64,000 nucleotides of DNA from Pseudomonadota bacterium. GTDB taxonomy: Bacteria; Pseudomonadota; Alphaproteobacteria; Rhizobiales; Beijerinckiaceae. The stretch covers positions 54,157 through 118,156 of the forward strand of contig JAEWKH010000115.1 of NCBI GenBank assembly GCA_023386155.1, written 5' to 3'. Positions 53,983 to 62,102 of the stretch are shown here, piece after piece; the stretch's first letter is position 1; each line of letters begins with the position of its first letter. Made by a program: the position numbers and the translations under genes. The notes under the pieces were generated by a model. It was not told the DNA's origin and did no database searches. It was given only the letters and a program-made list of their open reading frames with translations.

Positions 53983-54216
53983 ATGTCGGCACTGAGATAC
54001 GCGCTGCTCGATGCGGCGCTCACCGCCCGCGCGCTCCACGCCGCCGGGATCGAGGGCCTGCGGGAGACCGCGTGCGACGCCCTGGGCGAGGAGACGCCCG
54101 ACGCCGCCCGGCGTCTGGCGACGGAGTTCGAGCGGCTCACGTCCGATCCGCGCCTCGACGGGCAGAAGCTGATGCGCCTCTGGGAGGTGATATCCGGCCT
54201 GAGGCTCGCCTCATGA
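53983..54216 (+). CDS. Small helical hypothetical protein, 77 aa
   Basis: All-helical, Ala/Leu/Glu-rich (RYALLDAALTARALHAAGIEGLRETACDALGEE). It begins 12 bp after the AAA ATPase stop with a strong GAGAGGAGGC ribosome site and overlaps an in-frame ATG (54213) of the next frame by four bases. Possibly an accessory subunit of the ATPase. No family recognised. Confidence 0.6.
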   Translation: MSALRYALLDAALTARALHAAGIEGLRETACDALGEETPDAARRLATEFERLTSDPRLDGQKLMRLWEVISGLRLAS

Positions 54217-54296
54217 GGGAGCATCGGCAGCAGACCTGGATACCCTTGTGGCTTGCGGCCGCGCACGTTGTGATCGCTGCAGACAGAGGAGACGAC

Positions 54297-54941
54297 ATGA
54301 TGAGTGACCACCCGCTGCGGGCGCGTTTCCTGGCCCTGCGTGCCGACCTCGACAGGTACGAGGCCGGCCGCTTCCCGACGGAGAGCGAGCTCGTTCAGGC
54401 GCCGTGCGCGCACGGCTGGCGGCCGGGCTCCTATCCGAAGTCCGGCGAGCCCAATCTCCGCGCGATGGCGATCACCGGTCATCCGCGTCTCGGAACGCAG
54501 AAGCACTACTGCTCGTCTCCCTTGTACTTTGTCGACCCGGACCTGCGGTGGGTGAGGACCCAAGGCCACTTGCTGCGCCTGGGCCGTCCGCATCCCGACG
54601 CCCGCGAGCACAAGTCGCGGCCGCGCGCCGTGACGTATCCGATGGTGGACAGGTACGCCGATTCCTGCGGCTACGTGATGCCGCCGGAGGACGTGGTCCC
54701 GGCGGGCAGGATCGGCGAGGATCCCGCCTGGGAGCAGCTGTTCGACTGGTTCGAGGCGCACACGTGGGACGCCGTCGATGCGGTGAAGGTCTACGTCGCG
54801 AGGCGCTACGACCGCGACATCCGCCAGGTGGCCGTCGACCTCGACGGATGGATCAAGGACCGCCTCGAGGACGGCGACCGCCGGGACGCCGCGCTGCGCG
54901 GCGCGCCCTGGGACTACCCCACATACGGAGGGCGTAACTGA
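54297..54941 (+). CDS. Hypothetical protein, 214 aa
   Basis: Soluble protein starting at ATG 54297 after GAGGAGACGAC; the frame is open to an ATG at 54213 but that start has no ribosome site. Contents: PLRARFLALRADLDRYEAGRFPTESELVQAPCAHGWRPGSYPKSGEPNLRAMAITGHP, a Trp-rich middle (WVRTQGHLLRLGRPHPD, WEQLFDWFEAHTWDAVDAVKVYV). Unknown function. It overlaps the next gene by one base (TGATG), forming one transcript from the AAA ATPase gene. Confidence 0.65.
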   Translation: MMSDHPLRARFLALRADLDRYEAGRFPTESELVQAPCAHGWRPGSYPKSGEPNLRAMAITGHPRLGTQKHYCSSPLYFVDPDLRWVRTQGHLLRLGRPHPDAREHKSRPRAVTYPMVDRYADSCGYVMPPEDVVPAGRIGEDPAWEQLFDWFEAHTWDAVDAVKVYVARRYDRDIRQVAVDLDGWIKDRLEDGDRRDAALRGAPWDYPTYGGRN

Positions 54942-55309
54942 TGCGATGGATGCTTGTGGCTGTAGGGCTCGTGGCGCCGTCCGCCGTTGCGGCACAAGGG
55001 TTTCTCGACGATCCGGGCTTCTACGGCACCGTGTCGGAGAGGCGCGGAGACTTCGTCGCGACGACGCGCATCGAGGCGACGCGGCGGGGCGATCGCTGGT
55101 ACGCGGACGTGGAGTGCGAAGTCACCGATCCACGCACCGGGCGGTACGCCGTGCACAAGGGCTCCGGCACGCTCCGGCGCGGCGGCACGCGCTTCGTCGA
55201 GGGCGAGATCCGTCCTCTCGGCCGGCTCGTCCTCGACACGAAGGACATGAGCATCGCGATAGGCCCGATGTGCGCCGTCGGTACGCTGAGTGTGACGGCG
55301 CCCGACTAG
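54941..55309 (+). CDS. Small exported protein, 122 aa
   Basis: A signal peptide (MRWMLVAVGLVAPSAVAAQG) and a beta-rich mature part (RGDFVATTRIEATRRGDRWYADVECEVTDPRTGRYAVHKGSGTLRRGGTRFVEGEIRPLG) with a late Cys. The ATG shares a base with the preceding stop. Location periplasmic or surface by inference. Last gene of this rightward group. Confidence 0.6.
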   Translation: MRWMLVAVGLVAPSAVAAQGFLDDPGFYGTVSERRGDFVATTRIEATRRGDRWYADVECEVTDPRTGRYAVHKGSGTLRRGGTRFVEGEIRPLGRLVLDTKDMSIAIGPMCAVGTLSVTAPD

Positions 55310-55321
55310 GCGCCGTCTCCT

Positions 55322-55855
55322 CTACCGGAAGATCGACCGGGGGAATTCCTCGCCGTACACCTGAGGATGCAGATCCCGGACGCCGTCACGGAGCTCGAAG
55401 TAGAGCCGGTCCAGCCCGTCATCATCCGGATAGGCGGCCCAGCAGTTGTCGGGGTCGTCGCCGATCGACGCGTAGATCTCGCCCGCGCCGCCAGAGGCAG
55501 GCTCGTACCAGCAGTCGGCCTCTATCCCGAGAGCTTTCAGCCGATCGACGGCCTTGCCGACGTGGCTCTGCTTGACGAGAGCCGTCTTGGCCTTCCGGAT
55601 GGCCTCGTCGAGCTGCTCGCGCCCGCTCTCGGAGGACAGGCTCGGCGGATCGTCGCGCAGCAGGTCCTTGTCCCGTAGCGCCGCGACCAGGGCGTCGAGA
55701 TCGATGATGCCGTCGTAGGCGACGGCGTTCAGCTGGATGACGTCGCCGCCATCCCAGCGCTCGACCGGATCGCTGAAGAAGTTGCCTTCCTTCTCCGCCT
55801 GCCGACGGAGCTCCTCCGTGATCGCCACGCTGACCTTGTCCCTCTGCAAAGTCAT
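55322..55855 (-). CDS. Hypothetical protein, 177 aa
   Basis: Soluble, acidic: DVIQLNAVAYDGIIDLDALVAALRDKDLL and WYEPASGGAGEIYASIGDDPDNCWAAYPDDDGLDRLYFELRDG. No family recognised and no membrane span. The ATG at 55853-55855 overlaps the stop of a 68-residue gene as ATGA, so it is the third member of a leftward operon. Convergent with the small exported gene. Confidence 0.55.
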   Translation of the reverse strand: MTLQRDKVSVAITEELRRQAEKEGNFFSDPVERWDGGDVIQLNAVAYDGIIDLDALVAALRDKDLLRDDPPSLSSESGREQLDEAIRKAKTALVKQSHVGKAVDRLKALGIEADCWYEPASGGAGEIYASIGDDPDNCWAAYPDDDGLDRLYFELRDGVRDLHPQVYGEEFPRSIFR

Positions 55856-56058
55856 GCCGCCGCTCCTTCCTGGTTGTCGAGGAAGATCCCGCCCTTCTCG
55901 GCGTCGACCTTCCAGTGCCTCAGCTCCTCGGCGACCTCCTGCAGGGTGCTGCCGCGGGCGATGTGGTCCGCGACGAGATGCTGGAGGAACATGTCGATGG
56001 TCTCCCAGGCGCCGTGCGCCCAGGCTTCGCGTTCTTCCTTGGTCCTTTCCGACCTCAT
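55852..56058 (-). CDS. Small hypothetical protein, 68 aa
   Basis: Helical (AWAHGAWETIDMFLQHLVADHIARGSTLQEVAEELRHWKVDAEKGG). It overlaps the next gene by four bases and starts 3 bp after the stop of the frameshifted gene. No homologue recognised. Confidence 0.55.
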   Translation of the reverse strand: MRSERTKEEREAWAHGAWETIDMFLQHLVADHIARGSTLQEVAEELRHWKVDAEKGGIFLDNQEGAAA

Positions 56059-56061
56059 CGC

Positions 56062-56701
56062 TCAGGCCGCCTCAACCTTGAGGATCTCGGCAGCCGCGGC
56101 CTCACCGAAGAGCGTTGCGGCGAGAGCCGTGCGGCGGACGGGCGGAACCCGCAGGGCCTTCAGGGCCTGCACGACCTCGTTCTTCAAGCTCCCGATGGAC
56201 TTGTCGCTCCCGTCGAACTCGTAGAGAAGGACCGAGAGCTGCTCAAAGATCGAAGCGACCTCGGGGTTTCCGTCACGCGCGTTGGTCACGTTCGCCTGGA
56301 ACTGGACAAGGCTGCTCGGGATCGGCTCCGCCGCGGTCCTCGCCCGGTCTGCGAGCAGGGCCCAGATGTTCCCCTCGGGCCCGTCAGGCGATGCCGTCCC
56401 GAGAGCCTTCCTGACCTCGGCCTCGCTCGCGTCGCCGCGGACCAGACGGACGGCCTTCCAGTAGCCCTTCATGCTCTTCAGCTCCCCGAGGGAAACGTCG
56501 GACCCCGTGTCGGTTCACCGAGAAGGTGTCGGGCTTCTCCTTCAGGTCCTTCCACTCGTGGAGACGGAGCCTGCGCTCGCCGTTCGTGAGGACGTGCCGC
56601 GCCCGCGGGCCGTGACGCTCCACGGCGTCGTCGAGGCGCGCGACGATCGCGTCGATCAGCGCATCCCGGAGACGGCAGTAGGTGTCGGAGACAGGGCGCA
56701 T
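56062..56701 (-). pseudogene. Frameshifted gene of about 210 aa, now in two frames
   Basis: From ATG 56699-56701 the frame reads MRPVSDTYCRLRDALIDAIVARLDDAVERHGPRARHVLTNGERRLRLHEWKDLKEKPDTFSVNR and then turns Arg-rich. The other frame continues naturally from about 56510: TGSDVSLGELKSMKGYWKAVRLVRGDASEAEVRKALG to the stop at 56062. Removing one base in CCGACACGG (minus-strand reading, near 56508-56511) joins them. A single-base insertion, a sequencing error or programmed slippage are options. The second frame has its own ATG at 56472 with GGAG nearby, so two genes are possible. Confidence 0.6.
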
Positions 56702-56797
56702 CCTTGGTCTATCCTTAACGAGATCTTTCTTCGTCAGGATTAGCGACTCATGGCCCCAAGAGAGCGTCAAGAATATTTCCAGAATTATGGAAGAAAA

Positions 56798-56824
56798 CGC
56801 CATCGGAGTTTAACTCCGATGGCG
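56798..56824. promoter_or_regulatory. 27-bp perfect palindrome (13-1-13)
   Basis: Arms CGCCATCGGAGTT and AACTCCGATGGCG around a single T. A run of A precedes it on the plus strand, so on the minus strand it is a stem followed by TTTTCTT. It lies in the gap between the divergent frameshifted gene and the primase-helicase. Operator or terminator. Confidence 0.65.
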
Positions 56825-56930
56825 ATATTTCTCCGCAACTCTTGACCTAAGCCCGGACGCGACCGATCCTCTTCCTCGGGAAGACGAAACTCGCCTGCGA
56901 TCCTCTGGATTCAGGCAAATGATGAAAGGA

Positions 56931-56957
56931 AAAATTCTACGAAATTCGTAGGATTTT
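56931..56957. promoter_or_regulatory. 27-bp near-palindrome (13-1-13, one mismatch) before the primase-helicase
   Basis: AAAATTCTACGAA (56931-56943), A, then TTCGTAGGATTTT (56945-56957), 19 bp before the ATG of the 1,354-residue protein. It has the same overall geometry as the palindrome at 56798-56824 but different sequence. It may be an operator or a leader hairpin with a following TTTTC. Confidence 0.6.
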
Positions 56958-56976
56958 CTTTGCGGATACGGGGAAC

Positions 56977-59900
56977 ATGGATTTTGACGCACAGACCGGC
57001 GCCGCCGGGTACGCGCCCGACGAGGAGCTGGGCTACTACGTCCCGGACTTCATCGGCGACTACGTCGCGCCCGCGCGCAAGCCGGCCAAGCCCAAGAAGG
57101 GCGGCTTCGGCGCGAGCTATCTGCCGGACGGCGCCGCGGAGGGCGACCGCATCCTCTACAAGCCCGACGAGGTCGCGGACGTCGACGTGCCGTGGGACAG
57201 GGACTGGGCGGCCGTCGAGAAGGTCCTGCGCTCGCCGCGCTTCTCGACCGTCGTCGACTGGCGCACCCGCCTCGACCTGCGCGAAGAGAACGTGCAGGAG
57301 TGGAAGTGGCAGTGGAAGCCGATCAATGACCGCGGCTGGTCGGTCTTCCCGCAGAAGAGGCTCAACAGGGAGCCGGGGATCATCACCGAGGGCGGCGCCC
57401 TCTTCAAGCCGACGGCCAACCTGAAGCTCGACCTGCAGCTCTTCTCCGACATCGAGCCGAACGAGGCCGCGCGCATCAACCGGCTGAATCCGTGGGAGAA
57501 CATCGCGATGCAGCCCCGCGCCGGGGGCAAGGGGCCGCGCACGGCCGCCTTCGACATCGACGTCGGCCACGAGGAGACCTCGCTCGCGATCCTGCGCTGC
57601 GCGTGGGAGATCTTCGGCCCGCTGCCGATCATCCGCGCTGGCCGCTACCCCAAGCTGGCGTTCGTGGTGCGGATCGCCGACGGCACCGAGCTCCCGCACG
57701 CCTCCTACCGCTTCGCCGACGCCGACGGCGGGAAGTCCGAGGACCAGATCGAGATTCTGACGAAGGCGCCGCTGACGATCATCGGCCAGCACCACCGGTG
57801 CATGCGAAATTTCTGGTATCCGGTCAGGAGCTTCGCGGAGGCGGGACCCGAGGACTGCCCCGAGGTGACCATGGAGGCCTTCGTGGCGTTCATGCTCGCC
57901 GTCGAGAAGATCCGGGCCTTCTATGTCGAAGAGGGCGGCGGCGAGAGCATCGTCGCGCACGAGTACGACCCGGCCTCGGGCCTGCAGAGGCCGGTCGTCA
58001 GGTCCTCGCCGAAGTACGTGTTCGGCGTGGACGGCCGCGTCACCGACGGCCGCCGCGCGCTGCTCCGCGACCTCGCCATGGAGGCGGTGATCGAGAACCG
58101 CGCCGCCGCGCTGGACACGTCGGGCGACGGCCGCGCGAAGCTGCTCGGGATGGTCGTCGAAGCCTTCCAGCGCCAGGCCGTTCTCGATGGCGAATGGGCG
58201 TACACCGCGAACGTCCGCAAGATCGCCGACAGCGCCCTCTCGTCGGCCATCGCCAAGGCCCGCAGCGGCGGGATCCGGCGCCAGCCGAAGGCCGACAGGC
58301 GCCCCCGCACCACGGCCCCGAAGGAGGCCGTGTCGCAGACCGCGCTCCTGAGCTTCCTCGGCACCCCCGGCGCCGGCACCAAGGCCCGTGCCCCGGTGCC
58401 CGGCCGCTTCGAGGAGGCCCCCGAGGGGCTGGAGGCCGCCAAGTCCGCACGCGCCATCCGCGAGGACAGGAGCGCCGTCGCCGCCGAGGTGTCGCGGCAG
58501 GTGAACGCGGCCATCGCCACCGCCCTGGACGACCTTTTCGAGGGGCGCGACGCGGTGCACCTCGTGATGGCGCCGGCGGGCTCAGGAAAGACCACGAACC
58601 TCGCGGAGCAGGTGCTCCGCGACCCGCGCCTCGTGGACACGCACGACGGCAAGCCGATCATCGTCCTCGTGCCGACGCACGACAACGCCAGCGAGCTCGC
58701 GGCCACCTTCGAGAACCTGAAGGCCCGGTACGGCGCCATCCATCCGCACCTGCGCGGGCTCGAGGTCCTGGTCTACCAGGGCAAGGGGCGCGACGGCATG
58801 TGCCGGATCCCGGACGTCCGCGGGAAGCTCGCGAAGGCCGGCGTGATGGCAGCCGGGCTGTGCGAGGCCCCCGGCAAGGACGGAGAGCCGCCCCGGCGCT
58901 GCGTCCACTGGGACACGTGCCCGGCCATCGCCCAGCGCCGCATGATCAAGACGTCGCCGATCATCGTCATGCCGCACGCCTACCTGACCGTCGCGATCCC
59001 CCACGACCTAAAGGACGCCCGCTTCGTCGTCTGCGACGAGCGCATCTTTCAGCTTCTCCTCCACACGGCCTGCATCCCCCTCAGCTCCCTGCGCAAGCTG
59101 AGGATCGAGCCCCGCCCGAAGAAGGTGCAGCGCAGGGCCGGCATCACCGGCGAGGACATCTGGCAAGACCGGCAGCGCGCCATCCAGATCCTGCTCGAGA
59201 CCAAGGAACGCGGCGAGTGCCCGCGCGCGGCCTTCCACCGGCACGTCCGCAGGATCTCGGGCGGCAAGACCGAGCGCGGCATCGACCTCGTCCGCTCGGC
59301 GAAGCAGGTCCTGTCGGCGACGGTCCGCTCGCTCTCGACGGCGCAGCCGAACATGACGCCCGAGGAGATCGCCCAGATCGGCGCATACGACCACCCGCAC
59401 GCCCGCGAGGAGTACCGGCTCTGGGCGATCCTCGAGGAGGCGCTGGAGAACGAGGCCGCCGACGATATCACCCGCGCGCTCGGCGGCGGACGCCACATGC
59501 TGAAGAACCGTGCGCCCGTCGAGACCCGCCTGCAGTGGGTCGTCGAGACCGCGGAGAGCGGCGCGACGTACGACGCGCTGCGGGTCTCCTGGCGCACGCA
59601 GCCCAACTGGAAGGCCGCCCCGTGGCTCCTGCTCGACGCGTCGGCGAACCGCGCGATCACGCGCAAGATCATGGGGCGCGACGTCACGGTCCACGAGGTC
59701 GAGGCGAACGAGAACGTGCACCGCATCGCCATCGCCGACCGCCCGCAGTCCCGCGAGGCCTTCGTCCCGCGGAAGAAGACCGCCAAGTCGCTCGCGATCG
59801 CCGCGACGAACCTCGACGCCTGGAGCAAGGTCATCTCGACCGTCAGCGTCCTCGGCGGAGAGGGCCGCGTCGTCATCGGCGGCGGCATGACGGAGATCGG

Positions 59901-61041
59901 CGCGCTCATCGACGGAAGCCTGCCCGCCAATGTCGATCACTGCCACAACGGCGCGATGCGCGGATTGAATTCGTTCAAGAACCACCGCGCGGCGCTCTCG
60001 ATCGGCCGCATGGAGCCGCCCGTGCGGTCGATCGACGGCCTCCAGGCCGCGCTGGGCTACGACGACGACGAGCCCGAGCTGCCCTTCGACGCCCGCGGCG
60101 ACGGCCTCGACGACAGCGGGCAGCCCCTCCGGTCTCCCCTCGCCACGCGCCGGATCCCGATGCGCTCCGGCCACGACTACGTCATCGAGGTCCCGGAGCA
60201 CCCGGGCAAGTGGGGGCGCCTGCTCCAGCAGCAGTACCGCGAGGAGGAGCTGCGCCAATTCTTCGCCCGCCTGCGCACCGTGTACCGCGAGGGCGAGCCG
60301 CCGCTCCTGGTGATCGGCACGTCGTGCATCCCCGAAGGCACCATCCTCGACGACGTCACGAGCCTCGAGGACTGGAAGCGCGGGTCGGTGATGGCCCCAG
60401 AGCTGTGGGCGGCGCTGCAGGCCACTGGCGTCATCGACCCGGACCTGATCCCCGCGCTGCGCCCGGACATCATCTCGGCGCCCGAGGCCGTCCGTAGGCT
60501 CATGGCCGTCGCGGGCCTGGACGGCAGGACGGGCACCTGCCGGAGCCGCTGGGCGCGTGGGCTCACCGCCGTCCGCATGCCGCTCGCCGGGGACACGGAG
60601 CCGCGGTTCGTCTACGTCCTCACGCACGGCGAGGACCACGCGAGGCGCGTGACCGACGCCGCGCGCCAGGCCCGCGTCCGCCTCGGCGGCGTGCCGAAGA
60701 TCGCGGGCCGCGGCACCGATCCGGTGGACGCCCCCGAGCGCGCCCCGGACAGGCTGGACGCCGAGATCGGGCCGAAGCACGAGCGCGTCGCCCGCGAGAC
60801 CCGCGACCGCTCCGAGGAGGCTCTGGCGGTGTGGGGCGAGGTCACCGGCGAGGGCCTCGAGCGTCCGGAGTGCGACCGCCTCGTGTCGGGCGTCGGGCGC
60901 GTGCCGCTCGGCCCCTCCGCGGGGGACCGCGTCATGGGCGTGCGCCTCTCGGCCAGGGTGAAGGCCAGGGCCGTCGTGCGCGCCCAGGAGCGCCGCGACA
61001 GGAAGGGGACCCCGCCGCAGCAGGATCCCGGAGAGGACTAG
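56977..61041 (+). CDS. Primase-polymerase fused to Fe-S helicase, 1,354 aa
   Basis: N-terminal residues about 90-330 look like an archaeo-eukaryotic primase: acidic pair Asp193/Asp195 (AAFDIDVG), GRYPKLAFVVR, and GQHH (270-273). A helicase follows from about 510: Walker A APAGSGKTT (Lys538), four Cys at 609, 629, 642 and 648 ahead of a SPIIVMPHAYL segment as in XPD/DinG Fe-S helicases, and the DExx box VVCDERI (687-688). RGLNSFKNHRAALSIGRMEPP near 990 is in the second RecA-like domain. It probably primes and unwinds element DNA. The C-terminal 100 residues are charged and may be disordered. Its TAG shares CTAG with the convergent gene. Confidence 0.72.
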   Translation: MDFDAQTGAAGYAPDEELGYYVPDFIGDYVAPARKPAKPKKGGFGASYLPDGAAEGDRILYKPDEVADVDVPWDRDWAAVEKVLRSPRFSTVVDWRTRLDLREENVQEWKWQWKPINDRGWSVFPQKRLNREPGIITEGGALFKPTANLKLDLQLFSDIEPNEAARINRLNPWENIAMQPRAGGKGPRTAAFDIDVGHEETSLAILRCAWEIFGPLPIIRAGRYPKLAFVVRIADGTELPHASYRFADADGGKSEDQIEILTKAPLTIIGQHHRCMRNFWYPVRSFAEAGPEDCPEVTMEAFVAFMLAVEKIRAFYVEEGGGESIVAHEYDPASGLQRPVVRSSPKYVFGVDGRVTDGRRALLRDLAMEAVIENRAAALDTSGDGRAKLLGMVVEAFQRQAVLDGEWAYTANVRKIADSALSSAIAKARSGGIRRQPKADRRPRTTAPKEAVSQTALLSFLGTPGAGTKARAPVPGRFEEAPEGLEAAKSARAIREDRSAVAAEVSRQVNAAIATALDDLFEGRDAVHLVMAPAGSGKTTNLAEQVLRDPRLVDTHDGKPIIVLVPTHDNASELAATFENLKARYGAIHPHLRGLEVLVYQGKGRDGMCRIPDVRGKLAKAGVMAAGLCEAPGKDGEPPRRCVHWDTCPAIAQRRMIKTSPIIVMPHAYLTVAIPHDLKDARFVVCDERIFQLLLHTACIPLSSLRKLRIEPRPKKVQRRAGITGEDIWQDRQRAIQILLETKERGECPRAAFHRHVRRISGGKTERGIDLVRSAKQVLSATVRSLSTAQPNMTPEEIAQIGAYDHPHAREEYRLWAILEEALENEAADDITRALGGGRHMLKNRAPVETRLQWVVETAESGATYDALRVSWRTQPNWKAAPWLLLDASANRAITRKIMGRDVTVHEVEANENVHRIAIADRPQSREAFVPRKKTAKSLAIAATNLDAWSKVISTVSVLGGEGRVVIGGGMTEIGALIDGSLPANVDHCHNGAMRGLNSFKNHRAALSIGRMEPPVRSIDGLQAALGYDDDEPELPFDARGDGLDDSGQPLRSPLATRRIPMRSGHDYVIEVPEHPGKWGRLLQQQYREEELRQFFARLRTVYREGEPPLLVIGTSCIPEGTILDDVTSLEDWKRGSVMAPELWAALQATGVIDPDLIPALRPDIISAPEAVRRLMAVAGLDGRTGTCRSRWARGLTAVRMPLAGDTEPRFVYVLTHGEDHARRVTDAARQARVRLGGVPKIAGRGTDPVDAPERAPDRLDAEIGPKHERVARETRDRSEEALAVWGEVTGEGLERPECDRLVSGVGRVPLGPSAGDRVMGVRLSARVKARAVVRAQERRDRKGTPPQQDPGED

Positions 61042-61430
61042 TCGGGCGGGAACAGGTATCCTTCCTGCGGGCCGCCCTCCGGCCATTCAGCCACGAGCGC
61101 GTCGTGCCCGTCGTTCCATGCCGCCGTGTTCACGTTCCTGCGCACGGGCAGGGTGCTCCCGGACGGCGCGGGAAGGAACTGCGGGCCGGGTCCCATGACA
61201 GCGACTCTCCCGAGGGCACCGCTGCTGACATAGTTCTGGTAGTCACTCTCGGTCAACATGAACACCTCGCTGGTCCATGAGTCTGCAACCACGGACCCGC
61301 CCATCTCCGTGATCCCGTCGGGTCCGATCTCCCACACGCCGGCCCAGGACACGGACTGCCACGAGCAGCGTCCCGTCCGCGCATACGGCTGTCCGCCCGG
61401 GCGAGCCTGCGAGTTGACCGTGCCGAGCAT
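61038..61430 (-). CDS. Hypothetical protein, 130 aa, possibly the 3' part of a broken gene
   Basis: From ATG 61430 the protein reads MLGTVNSQARPGGQPYARTGRCSWQSVSWAGVWEIGPDGITEMGGSVVADSW and ends EGYLFPPD. A GTG at 61463 is also possible. Upstream, a neighbouring frame carries AAAVQYGVKRPANVAFALDSGVVRTSKG that would join this one if one G were added in a run of five (61480-61484). No start was found for that upstream part. Function unknown; convergent with the primase-helicase. Confidence 0.45.
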   Translation of the reverse strand: MLGTVNSQARPGGQPYARTGRCSWQSVSWAGVWEIGPDGITEMGGSVVADSWTSEVFMLTESDYQNYVSSGALGRVAVMGPGPQFLPAPSGSTLPVRRNVNTAAWNDGHDALVAEWPEGGPQEGYLFPPD

Positions 61431-61640
61431 CGTGACCGTCTTCGTCGCGTACGCCCAGCGCACCTTCGTCCTGATCCTGCCCCCTTCGAGGTCCGCACCA
61501 CTCCTGAATCGAGCGCGAAGGCGACATTGGCGGGACGCTTGACGCCGTACTGGACGGCCGCAGCACCGTCGCCATGCCGTCCTCCGCTTGTCTGGGAGGC
61601 CGCAGGCTGGGGTTCCGGGCTGCCCGAAACAACCGCCCCC
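61431..61640 (-). pseudogene. Likely 5' part of the broken gene ending at 61038
   Basis: In a frame offset by one from the downstream gene, the minus strand encodes a Pro/Ala/Ser-rich stretch then QYGVKRPANVAFALDSGVVRTSKG up to about 61484. It has a TGA upstream (near 61652) and no ATG, GTG or TTG in frame before it, so it is not expressed as it stands. Confidence 0.35.
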
Positions 61641-61647
61641 GGAACGT

Positions 61648-61681
61648 CGAAGCCCGCTCACGGGGATCGGAGCGGGCTTCG
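61648..61681. terminator. Strong hairpin, possible transcript end
   Basis: CGAAGCCCGCTC (61648-61659) and GAGCGGGCTTCG (61670-61681) are exact 12-bp complements with a 10-base loop. No T run follows on either strand. The gap 61641-61802 otherwise shows no gene. Confidence 0.5.
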
Positions 61682-61802
61682 GATTGTCGTCTGCTACGAC
61701 CGGGAAGACGAGCGGATGACTAACACCACCCATAGTATGTTAGGGCCAAGCCCGGCACAAGGGACGGGGCAGGAAAATCCGCCGCCCCGCACGTGTTTCC
61801 GG

Positions 61803-62102
61803 TCACCTCGCCAGGGGGACGGCGCGGTCGGCCTCGTCTGCGGCCCTCAGGGCCTCCGGGGACGACTCGAGCCCGGCCCAGAGCATCGCCTCGACCGCCG
61901 CCCGTGACGCCGTCCTGCCGCCCGCCAGGAGCATCGCCGCCCGCTCCCGCACGGCGTCCCTCCGCCCCTCCGGCACGGCCTCCAGGACCGCCTCGGCCGG
62001 GTGCAGGCCCTCGTGCCGCCCGGTGACGGCCTCCGGCGCACCGCCCAAGGCGTCCGGGGCCTCCGTGGCGGGCTTTCCCTTCTTCAGCGATGCGATGCTC
62101 AT
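61803..62102 (-). CDS. Small hypothetical protein, 99 aa
   Basis: Ala/Glu/Arg-rich, helical (AVTGRHEGLHPAEAVLEAVPEGRRDAVRERAAMLLAGGRTASRAAVEAMLWAGLESS). The ATG overlaps the stop of the frame at 62099-62677 as ATGA, which supports both as coding. No family recognised. Confidence 0.5.
   Translation of the reverse strand: MSIASLKKGKPATEAPDALGGAPEAVTGRHEGLHPAEAVLEAVPEGRRDAVRERAAMLLAGGRTASRAAVEAMLWAGLESSPEALRAADEADRAVPLAR

Noticed and set aside
57492..60497. 1,001-codon frame inside the primase-helicase gene
   Set aside because: Same-strand shifted frame, extremely Arg/Pro-rich, no motifs; the other frame has Walker and Cys motifs.
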